Under the pieces are notes generated by a model, which was not told the origin of the DNA, ran no database searches, and saw nothing but the letters and a program-made list of their open reading frames with translations. The position numbers and the translations under genes are program-made. From positions 1 through 63,121 of the forward strand of contig NW_020290083.1 in assembly GCF_003144195.1 (NCBI RefSeq): DNA of 63,121 bases. The letters are read 5' to 3'. The number at the start of each line of letters is the position of its first letter. Position 1 is the stretch's first letter. Origin of the DNA: Ceraceosorus guamensis (lineage: Eukaryota > Basidiomycota > Exobasidiomycetes > Ceraceosorales > Ceraceosoraceae). Shown here piece after piece: positions 44,826 through 54,499 of the stretch.

Positions 44826-47117
44826 GATGGCGTGGTGGCCATTCCGTCGAAGCGGCGCGGGAGAGGCGGAGGCAGAGCAAGAGAGGCGAGGCCTGTTGCA
44901 GCATCCATCCGAGCGCAGACGAGCTTCAGACCATCACCATGTTCATCATCGCGGCAGCAGAGCCGACTCGCACTCGCACTCGGACTCGCACTCGGACTCC
45001 TCTGCCAAGGCGACACCGCTGCCCAAGATGCAGCTCTTCATCCTCTGCGTCATGAGGTTGAGCGAACGTGAGTGGAGAGCGGGGAGGGGGGTCAGTGTTA
45101 GAGTCGCGCGGGGAGGCTGTTGATTGCGCATACATGCCACCTCATCCTCATCCTCATCCTCATCCTCATCCTCATCCTCATTCTCATCCTCATCCCCATC
45201 ACCCCACTCGCTCATGCACCCCATCATCACCACAGCCATCGCCTTCACAGTGAGCCGCTGTCTGATCCACGCACGCACGCACGCACGCACGCACGCCGCA
45301 GCAGCGCAATAACACCGTCACTGACGCGCTCACCCGCCCTGCCGCCCTGCAGTGCATCTTCCCATTCATCCCCTACATGCTGCACGATAACCTGCCAGAC
45401 GTGCCAAAAGACGAGATTGGCTGTGAGTCTGGGAGTGGGAGCGCATGGCATGGCATGGCATGGCATGGCATGCCCAGGTCTGACTCCAGCCAGGCTGAAC
45501 GCACCGCACCGCACCGCACCGCACCGCACCGCACCGCACCGCGCAGACTATGCTGGATTGGTGGAATCGCTGTTCGCAGTGGTGCAGTTCCTGACCGGCA
45601 TGGTGTGGGGTTCGCTGTCCGATCGCATCGGTCGCAAACCCGTGCTGCTGATCGGTCTGGCAGGCACTTTTGTCAGCGTCAATGCTTTCGGTCTGGCCAA
45701 ATCCTTTCACGCCATGATCTTGGCGCGCGCCATCAATGGTCTCATGAACGGCAACATCGCCGTCATCAAGAGCGTGCTGGGAGAGTTGACAGACGACAGC
45801 AATCAAGCTAGAGCATTCACCTTTTTGCCCCTCATGTTCGCCATTGGCAGCATCATCGGTCCTGCCATCGGCGGCACTCTCAGCGATCCCGCAAGCACCT
45901 TTCCCGATTGGTTCGGTCGTAGCCAGTTTCTGAAAAGGTATCCTTACTGGTTGCCGTGCGGCGTTGCTGGCCTGCTCAACCTGTTCGGTCTCCTCGTCGG
46001 CTTTCTCTTTCTCCAAGAGGTGAGCATTTGCATTTGCGCGCGCTTGCTGTGCATCATTGCGCGCTCGCCTCGCTCTGACCTTTGCTCTCTCCTCTCCCAG
46101 ACGCTGCCCTCCAAGGTCAAGGCTGCCGCTGCAAGGAGGAGCGCAGATGCCGCCTCCGCCTCCTCTCCTTTGAACGCGGCCAGCGCATCTCAGACACCGC
46201 GCCTGCAGGAGTCTGGGCAAGCAACGCCGAGGCTATCCCACCGCTTGTCAGAGCCCGATCTGGTCCGTGCTTCGCTCAGCAGAGCATCCTCAAAGCTGAC
46301 ACTTCGTGCTTTGCAGAATGAGCCCGATGCTGAGCGTCGTCCGCTGCTGCTGCAGAACAGCGACGAACGAGCCTCGCACAATCAGCCCGCCGCTCCATCC
46401 CCCATCACCGATGATGAGGAGAAGCCGGCGTCATTCAAGGAAATCTTCAAGCCCAAGATTCTCACCGTCTTGTTCAACCAAGCACTCATCAACCTCATCA
46501 ACGTCGCATACATGTCCGCTTTGCCCCTCTTTTGCTTCACACCGATCGAAAAGGGAGGCTTGGACTTCACCAAACAGGACGTCGGTACCATCTTGGCTGC
46601 CAACGGCGTCTTGGCCATCTTCATCCAGCTCTTCCTCTTTCCCTTTCTCGAGAAGCGTCTCGGCGGACCGCAGCACGTCCTCAAGCGCAGCTTGCCCTTC
46701 ATGGCCAGCACTTTTCTCTTTTTCCCGCTCGCACATGTGGCGGCGAGGCTCGGCAGGGCAGAGGTGTGGACCGTGCTGGGAGCCATGCTGGTCTTCAAAT
46801 CCATCGGTGGCATCTCCATCGTAAGCGGCACGCTGTGCATCAACAACGTCGCACCAAACAGGGCGAGCCTGGGTCGAGTCAATGGGCTGGGTCAGAGCTT
46901 GGGTAGTCTGAGCAGAGCTGTTGGGCCCATCTCGAGCACGAGCCTATTCGCTTGGTCCATCACCCATCCACAATTCCTCGATGGTCAGCTTGTCTGGATC
47001 GCATTCTTTCTAGTGAGTGGGTGCAGACGCTGCGCTGTGTGTGCATTTGTGGCGCCGACTGATGGATGGAGCTCCAAACTCGATCGCATGCCTCAGCTCG
47101 CATTCGGGACTTGGTGA
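44826..47117 (+). CDS. Major facilitator superfamily transporter (12 TM)
   Basis: Membrane transporter of MFS type; substrate unknown, and the general form resembles fungal DHA1-like exporters. Seen: ATG at 44826, a His/Ser-rich cytosolic N-terminus, then TM1 assembled across a 14-nt micro-exon (45236-45249): LCVMRLSE|PIAFT|CIFPFIPYML. The MFS A-motif is clear: GSLSDRIGRKPVLLIGLAG between TM2 and TM3. The central loop (about 46100-46430) is Ser/Arg-rich. The C-half has SFKEIFKPKILTVLFNQALI and four further hydrophobic segments up to VWIAFFL. The end is uncertain: a donor at 47013 and an acceptor at 47096 give a short last exon LAFGTW ending at 47117; without splicing the frame also closes there. 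Introns 1 and 3 are built of simple repeats. Confidence 0.85.
45139..45196. repeat. (CTCATC)n hexanucleotide tract in MFS intron 1
   Basis: About nine tandem units inside the intron just upstream of the 14-nt micro-exon. Confidence 0.9.
45442..45543. repeat. Two pentanucleotide arrays filling MFS intron 3
   Basis: (GGCAT)n at 45442-45473 and (GCACC)n at 45501-45543 together make up most of the intron between DEIG and YYAGLVESL. The second array abuts the acceptor. Confidence 0.9.
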
Positions 47118-47160
47118 GTCTGTTGCGGCACAAGCGCGACATTTCCAGCGACGGCTACTC

Positions 47161-48174
47161 ATGCGCTACATGCTACCGCACTTCAGGTCGATGTCGCTGC
47201 GCATCCGAGATGCCAACAAGGCTGCTTGGCGACACAAGGGTGGCCAGGCTGCAACAGATGCTGCGCGCTCGACGAGCATCCCGCGCCAAGTCTTTACCAC
47301 GTTGCGCCTGAATGCCGATCAGGAGGGCGAATGGTCTGGTCGGCTGCAAGATCACTTTCCGGAGCCCTTCAGCTCCCTGCTTGCGCAGTCGCGAGCAGAC
47401 GCTTCTGTGCCAGCGACCATCGCAGCGCATCGCCTGCATCAGCGCATTCCTTTTCTTGCCGCACATCTGCAACGACTGCACGACGGCTTTGAAGCGCTGC
47501 ACCACGTCGCACCAGACGTCTGGCCTGACCCATCTTTGGAGCCCGTCAAGGCTGCTACGGAGCAGAGTGTGTTGCTAGCAAAGCTAGACGGCGTCTTGGG
47601 AGCGATCAGCGAGGCCAAGAGGGTCAGAGTCGCTGTGGATCCTCGCGGTCACGTCGAGGTGGAACACTTTGGGCTATCTCCCACGCCAGCGGTCGACGCT
47701 GCAGTTTCGGTGCGCCTCAATACGGTCGGCGTGGCATCGAGCCTATCCAGGGAAGCGCAAGTGCTCATGCGACACAAGACGATGGCTCGCAAGGTGTACG
47801 ACGAGGCGAGGGAGCATGTCGGAGCGACGCTTTTACCTGCTGGAAAACCTGCCGGCACTTGCTTCGATGTATTGTTGTGGCAGCAAGAGGGCGAGGCAGA
47901 TTCGCAGCGCTACCTCACCGAAAGCAGCATTGCCAACATCGTCTTGGAGCTTTCTCCACCACTACGTGATTCATCACGCGAGGTGCGCTTCGTTACGCCC
48001 CACTCCAGACGGCCTTTTTTGCCAGGCTTGGCAAGACAAGAGCTGGTCAGGCGGGGCTTGGTGCAAGAGCGCGACATTAGCATCCAAGAATTGCGTCGCG
48101 AGCTTGATGGGGGAGGCAGACTGTGGCTCGTCAATGCGCTTCGTGGCGCCTGGCCGGTCGCTTTGGTCGATTGA
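47161..48174 (+). CDS. ABZ2: Aminodeoxychorismate lyase-like class IV PLP enzyme
   Basis: Resembles fungal 4-amino-4-deoxychorismate lyase, which yields p-aminobenzoate for folate synthesis. Seen: intronless frame of 337 codons from 47161, with further in-frame ATGs at 47170 and 47191. The opening FTTLRLNADQ, the arm HQRIPFLAAHLQRLHDGFEA, and RHKTMARKVYDEAREHV, whose Lys is the likely PLP lysine, fit the fold. So do LTESSIANIVLE, SRRPFLPGLARQELVRRGLV and the closing LWLVNALRGAWPVAL. The start is uncertain: the frame is open upstream without an ATG, and the preceding MFS gene's stop is only about 45 bp away. It converges on the unrecognised gene at 48237-50212 with a 62-bp gap. Confidence 0.82.
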   Translation: MRYMLPHFRSMSLRIRDANKAAWRHKGGQAATDAARSTSIPRQVFTTLRLNADQEGEWSGRLQDHFPEPFSSLLAQSRADASVPATIAAHRLHQRIPFLAAHLQRLHDGFEALHHVAPDVWPDPSLEPVKAATEQSVLLAKLDGVLGAISEAKRVRVAVDPRGHVEVEHFGLSPTPAVDAAVSVRLNTVGVASSLSREAQVLMRHKTMARKVYDEAREHVGATLLPAGKPAGTCFDVLLWQQEGEADSQRYLTESSIANIVLELSPPLRDSSREVRFVTPHSRRPFLPGLARQELVRRGLVQERDISIQELRRELDGGGRLWLVNALRGAWPVALVD

Positions 48175-48236
48175 TCGCTGCTTGGGCGGAAATTGAACCT
48201 TTTGTCCGCATCGTCTTGACCCAATTCATGCTATTA

Positions 48237-50212
48237 TCACCTCACATGAGCAGGTTCAGAAGCCTTTGGAAAGACGGGCACATGATGGCAGACTGCATAC
48301 AAGATGGGTGGCTCTAACAGGGTGACGCGCGCCGCGAGCCGAGCATTCTTTACGAGGCAACATACCGAAGCGAGATGAGGTGACAGGGTTGACGAGAGCA
48401 AAGTCGGTGGTGGGGAGGGGAAGCAGCGTGGCAAGCTGGCATGTGCACAAAAGGGCCGGCATCCTTACGTGCTCACTTCCGAGCCGAGACCAATGTATTT
48501 GAGGGCGCGAGCAGTGCCTGCCTCGCCCACACTGCGGTAGACAAAGTAGCAGACTTGGGGAAAAAAACAATCAAACAAACGCGTGTGAGCCAAAGATTGA
48601 TTTGACGAGCGCGCGCGCGCCATCGCTCACCGCCCTTGAAGAGGCCAGCATAGGCTCGCACCTCGTCGCCTGCTAGATGACCCGTCGTGAGGTCGCGCAT
48701 GCGGTTCTGCGCCCATTTGCCAAGTTCAGCATCCGTCTCGATCAGTCTGGTAGGAGGTTGAAAGCCTGGACGAGGGGGTAGTAGGCGAGCAAGCGATGGT
48801 GCTGGGGGGCGTGAGTGGGCGACGGACGACCTACGTTTTGACGCGCCAAATTCTCGTCACTCACTGCCTCCGAGCATTTCGCGATTCTCTTCGAGGATGT
48901 CCTCTGCCGTGCTGACGATCAGCTTGAGCATCCTAAAGGAGAGTCGTGCAAAACGACCAAACCACATTGTCAATGCTCCATCCGGGCGGGGAGAAACAAA
49001 GACACGACGTGCACCTCCCTCCCCTTCCCCAACACGCTCCACTCACCGATCTCCACGCGTACCGAACGTGCGCCTGCGACCAGCATCTGCGCCGAATCGC
49101 AGGCAGACGCGCAGATTGGTCCACAAGTCGGGTCTGAAGTGCACGCCGCCAAAGAATGCGGACACGCGCTGAATGTCTTCTGGCATGCATGAAGCGGCGG
49201 GCATGGAGCAAGATGTATCGTCGCGCTGAGGAGGATTGCGATGAAGCGAGGGGTGGAAACTTGATGAACCGCCGTCGTTGGCGTGCATGATGCCGTTGTC
49301 GGGGTGAGACGAGCGAGTTGCAGTGGACGTGTGCGGATTGCCCGTGACGTAAGAAGGTGGCAGGGTAGCAGCGCGTTCGTAGCCAGATGGAGCGGCATCC
49401 CTCGTGGCGCGTGGATCGGCTTGAGGATGAGTTCGACAAGAGATTTCGTCTTGACAAAACACGCTGTGAAACGTATCGTCGGACACGGAACGAGGCGTGC
49501 CTGCTGCTCGTCCGTGTCCGTGCCTGTGCCTAGAGGCCAGTCTGAGCGAAGGCTGCTGCTGCTGCTCCACATTGCCGTACACCCTCTTGCGCAAATCATC
49601 ATCATCATCCCGCACATCCAGCGCGGCTACGCTTGCTCCACGATCAGCTGGCAGCAGAGCTGACGAGGCGCGTACTGCTGCTGCTGCTGCTGCATGGGTG
49701 GCATGTGTGGAGAGGTCATCGGGGCGCACGACGATGCTTGGCAGTCCAAACCCTTCAGCTTGCAGTCGGGCCACATACTCGTCCAGGCGCACCACGGTGA
49801 TGGCTGAAGCCGAGCTTGCCGTGCTGCTGCCGCCGCCTGGCTGCACATCCTCGTGGCTGACGTGACTCTGATGAGTGGACATGGCCATGCTGGAGACGGT
49901 GCTCAGGTTCGTTGTGCAAGGTGAGCCCAGGGCCGAATCGCGCTCGAGGTGAGCAGCGCTGGATTGCGATTGCGATTGCGATTGCGATTGGCTCTGTAGC
50001 GAGCCGGCGGAAGTTTGAGTGTTGGCGGCGGGCAGCGGGGCGACGGACATCAGGTCTTGATCGCGGGGCGGCGGCATGGGTGGCGAGTTGGTGCAGGATT
50101 GACCGAAGGGAATGCTCTTTGCGCGATCCTTGAGGCTCACGGTGAATCCATTTCGACTCTGACTGTTGTCAGCGGGCAATGATGTCTCCACATCGCGGTC
50201 GGGCAGCAGCAT
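48237..50212 (-). CDS. Unrecognised multi-exon protein
   Basis: I do not recognise this family. Seen: ATG at 50212; a roughly 330-residue disordered N-terminus rich in Ser, Gln and His (SQSQSQSQSQSS, poly-Ala); then a conserved-looking core starting CMPEDIQRVSAFFGGVHFRP, continuing through DLWTNLRVCLRFGADAGRRR and a splice to MLKLIVSTAEDILEENREML. The next exon gives LIETDAELGKWAQNRMRDLT and GDEVRAYAGLFKG. The next gives VCYFVYRSVGEAGTARALKY. The last two give LLPLPTTDFALVNPVTSSRF and EPPILYAVCHHVPVFPKASE, ending at 48237. Splices GG|TPSLARLL and SRF|EPPIL keep frame. No signal peptide or convincing membrane span is seen. The ordered C-terminal half suggests a real domain conserved among relatives; the function is open. 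Confidence 0.7.
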
Positions 50213-52945
50213 GGCGTGGGCGTGTGGGTGTGGGTGTGGGTGTGTGTTTGTGGGCGCTGGTGCGAAGGTGGGCGTGTTGCGCTGTCTAAGCGTATGCGTT
50301 CGTGGCGTGGCGTTCCTTTTGGGAGCAGGAGCAGGAGCAGCAGCGAGAGCGGCCTTATATGCCGCCGTCCTCTGCTGTAGTTGCTCTGATCGCTGATCGC
50401 TGATCGCTGATCGCTGATCGCTGGCTGCTGGCTGCTGACTGCTGACTACCGCGCGGCTGCCGATTGTGCTGATGTTCTCTCGCAGGGCAATGCTTGACGA
50501 AAGGGGAAGGGAAGGCGCGGCAGGCGTGCATGCAAGCAGCAGCAGCGAGATGGGCAGATATCACGAGATCGCCGCGCGGTGCTCAGCTCAGCTATACCTT
50601 GGCTGACTAGCCGGCGCAGAGACAGAGACAGAGACAGAGACAGAGTGCATGCAGTCAGTCCAAATACGCCCAAGTCTCGAGTCTCGAGTCTCGATCGAGT
50701 GATGATGATCGCATATATGCAGCCCCCGTGAGTCGTGAGTGTGAGTGAATACCTTCGCCCAGCACGCCCACTCGAGCTTCTTCCTAGCTGCTGCGACACG
50801 ACGCGCCAAATAGCAATCGCAATTCCACGCGCGATTTGTCTGATCCCTCCCTGATCCAGACGGCAATTGAATCGCGCGGGCGTGCTGTGCTGTTCGCGAT
50901 TCGTAATCCTGTGCGCGATTCAAGATTGCTCGCTTGACGACCGATCGGCCGACTGTCCATGTGTGTGCGTGTGTGATGTGTGCCTGCCTGCCGTGACACT
51001 CGAGTCGAGGCCGCGAGTAAGAGGTGCTGCCTGATCAATCAGCATGCGCCCAAGGACCTCATCAGGTCTGCCGCTGATGCTGATGCTGATGCTGCTGCTG
51101 CTGCCGCTACTCTCTCATCGTTGCAGGCACTTGCCGAGTCGAGGAGAGGAGTCCAAGAGTCACACCAATCTCCAAGCTTCTTGCCGCCGCCGCTGCTGCT
51201 GCTCCAGTCTGAGTCGAGTCACCGCAGCAGCAGTCACGATCGAGTGCGAATCGTGAGACACGAAACACGAATGAGCGCGCGAGCGTCGAGTCGAGTCGAG
51301 GCGCACGGGGCAAGGTGTGATGGTCACGCATGCAAGAGTGCTATTAAAGCAACTTGCGGCCAAAGTCGTGAGACGTGCAGCATGGACTCTGAACTCTTTT
51401 GCGGTTCGAGTCAAAGTCAAAAGTGTCAGACGTCGCATGTGCTGCAGACAGACAGACCGCGCGGCCGCCGCTGCACGCTACCGGTAATTGATTCTTGATT
51501 CAATTCAAAAGCGAACGCCACAAGGCAAATCTATATATGTACTGTAGGTACATACCCACGCCTTTTCTAATCGACGCAGACAGCCGCGGGTCCGCTCCGC
51601 TCCGTTGCGCGCCATATATCGATCATTATCAGCATCATGCGTGCGCGTGCGAGCCTTACTTTGACTCAAGACTCGCGACTCAAACTGTCAGACTGGTGCA
51701 TGGTGATCGAGGGGATGTAGCTGTAATTCAAGATTTACCAGGTACCATGTCCAGCTTTTACCTCGATCGGAACTCTGTCTGGATCACGAAATGTGAATCG
51801 CGGACTTGTTGTTGTATACATGCGAACTTGTTTGGATCGTGACTTTGGAGCCCAGAATGTTGGCCGGGGACGCCAGTCTTGAGTCTCGAGCGAGAGTCAA
51901 CAAGTCAAAAGTCTTGATGAGTCTTGAGTTGCAGGGGCATCCATACATCCACATCACGTGAAGCACGAATTTCGATTCTTTGATTCTTGGTTCCTTATTG
52001 TTCAAGTCACGTTTGGCCCGGGTTGGATTTGAGAGTCAAGATGGAAGCGTGAATCAAATGAATCGATCGTGAATCTTGGATTCCACGCAGTCATCAGACT
52101 CGAGGCGGCCGGGCCGCCTTTGAGTCAGAGTCTCGATCGCAGCAGTCACGAAGTTGAGCGCGGTTCATTGCGCTCAAGACTGCATGCATGCCCGCTGGCT
52201 GAGCGCGTGGATCGGATCTGTATAACATAGCTGCATGGTGCTGGTGCTGGTGCTGCTGCAAGGGCGCGCCAGTCCGCCGCGGCTGGCGGCTGTTCGCGAA
52301 ACAACACGCGACAGCCAGGCAAGTCGCGAGTCTTGAGTGCGTTGTGCTGTATGTATACGCGCCTCTTCTGCGCGACCGACTCGCGGCGCGCGCTATTCTG
52401 ACGCGTGTTGCTGTTGCTGTTGCTGTTGCTGTTGGGTGTGCTTTGTCGATCTCGAACGAGCGCGCGAGCGATGCGATGGGACATCCAGGCACGGGCGTGA
52501 CCATATCGAGGGCAGTGCGTGCGTGCGTGCGTGCGTGCGAGGCTGAGTGCGAAGACCCCCCGGCCTGCCGAGAGCGAGCGAGGGTGTGATGAGCGTTGAG
52601 GGGGGATGGATGGAAGCGAGGAGGCTTCACCCGCCCGCCCGCCCGCGTCTGCCTTTCATCGCGCAACCATCACTCTCCAGCCCATCCTCGTGACGGCATT
52701 AACAGCAGCAGCAACAACAACAGGCGGCTTTCACTGCAGACCTCCGTACCCATCGACCACGATCGCAAGGACGACGTCACTTTCATTCACGCACGCACGT
52801 ACGTCTGCGTCAGCACCTCGACCTCGACCTCGACTCTTGTCTGCTCGCACCCGCACCCGCACCCACACCCGCACCCACACCCGCACCCGCACCCGCACCC
52901 ACAGCCCCCCAGCAGTGCCCACAATAGACAGCAGACACAACAAGC
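50213..52945. promoter_or_regulatory. 2.7-kb divergent spacer upstream of CDK1
   Basis: Lies between the unrecognised minus-strand gene and CDK1, so it holds both promoters. Contains (GGGTGT)n near 50220-50250, (GATCGCT)n at about 50387-50430, (GACAGA)n at about 50618-50645, (GCTGAT)n near 51070-51100, (TTGCTG)n near 52405-52435, (GTGC)n near 52517-52540 and a 66-base (CCGCAC)/(CACCCG)n tract at about 52839-52905 just before the CDK1 start. GACTC/CACGAGT words are dense from 50.6 to 52.2 kb. No gene was recognised. Confidence 0.5.
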
Positions 52946-54323
52946 ATGGAGAACTACCAAAAGCTGGAAAAGGTTGGAGAGGGTGAGTGAATGCGCGTAC
53001 TGGCACCAGCAGGCCTGCTTGAAGACCGCACGCAGGTCGGCATCGCGTCGCAACGGGCACTCACACTTTTGCGCGCTTCCAAACTCGGCCTCTGTCTGTA
53101 GGCACATATGGAGTAGTGTACAAGGCCAAAGACTTGAGCAAAGGCGCCAATGGTCGCATCGTGGCCCTCAAAAAGATTCGTTTGGAGGCAGAGGATGAGG
53201 GCGTTCCATCGACGGCCATCAGGGAAATCAGTCTGTTGAAGGAGCTGAAGGATGACAACATCGTCAGGTGGGTCGGGGCTTCATGGTCGCACTAGCATGC
53301 ATGTGAGCTCACAATCGACGCACTCGCCCGCGCATACAACCACAGGCTGCTCGACATTATCCACCAGGAGTCCAAGCTGTACCTCGTCTTTGAATTCCTC
53401 GACTTGGACTTGAAAAAGTATATGGACAATGTCGCGCATTCCAAAGAGGGCATGGGTCCTGACATTGTCAGGGTGAGTGGCAGTAGAGAATCGTCTCGAA
53501 TCGCACACGCGAGGTGACTAACAGCGACATTCGCCCCGCAGAAATTCACCTTTCAACTCATCCGAGGCATCTACTATTGCCACGCCCACCGCATCCTTCA
53601 CAGAGACCTCAAGCCACAAAATCTCCTCATCGACAAGGAGGGCAACCTAAAGCTGGCAGACTTTGGGCTCGCGCGTGCTTTCGGCATTCCTCTTCGCACA
53701 TACACCCACGAGGTGAGTGGGGCGGGTCGAGTGAAGTGCGTTTCCTTGGTCGCCTCGCTGATCCGATTGCGCGCTTTCGCACAGGTCGTGACGCTTTGGT
53801 ACAGGGCGCCAGAGGTGCTGCTTGGGTCGAGACACTACAGCACGGCCATCGACATGTGGAGCGTAGGCTGCATCTTTGCCGAGATGGCAATGCGCGCTCC
53901 CCTCTTTCCCGGAGATTCCGAAATCGATGAGATTTTCCGCATCTTTAGGTGAGCACGACGGAAACGCGCCGGGCTGAGGTCGCACGCTCACTGAATTTGC
54001 CGCCGCACAGAACGCTTGGAACGCCCACCGAGGAGGTGTGGCCAGGTGTGGGCAACCTTCCAGACTACAAGGCTACCTTTCCTCGTTGGAACGGGATGCC
54101 GCTCAGCAAAGCGGTGCCCGCCCTGGACGGTCAAGGTATCGAGCTGTTAAGGTCGATGTTGGTGTATGACCCAGCAGGCAGAGTCAGCGGTGAGCGGTGA
54201 TGGCGGTGTTCCGTGGTGAGCGAGAACAGCGGCGCTGACATTCGCCTTCGACTCATACTCGCAGCCAAACGCTGCCTAGACCACGGCTACTTTCGCAACC
54301 CCGGCGCTGCAGTCGTAGCTTAG
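52946..54323 (+). CDS. CDK1: Cyclin-dependent kinase 1 (CDC28/Cdc2)
   Basis: Master cell-cycle Ser/Thr kinase, active with cyclins; acts in nucleus and cytosol. Seen: about seven exons. ATG at 52946 gives [13 protein letters not shown], spliced to [18 protein letters not shown], so the glycine loop GEGTYG is intact with the inhibitory Thr-Tyr pair. [22 protein letters not shown] carries the ATP lysine and the diagnostic PSTAIRE helix. Next are [16 protein letters not shown] (catalytic loop) and [20 protein letters not shown] (DFG and the activating Thr), spliced to [20 protein letters not shown]. The C-lobe has [13 protein letters not shown] and [12 protein letters not shown]. The end is [19 protein letters not shown], stop at 54321-54323; total about 300 aa, the normal size. 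It converges on URB2 with a 176-bp gap. Confidence 0.97.
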
Positions 54324-54499
54324 AAGCGCGGTCTCACTGGCACGCCAACACTTTCATCGACACGACCCTTTACGACTCTCTCCTGTAGCCATTTCTCTCT
54401 CGTCCTCGCAATACACCACGATCAAAAGCGCGCACACACGCACACGGTGACAGGGTATGAAGTGGCATTGCTAGCGGAGATGGGCGCACGGAGATGCTG

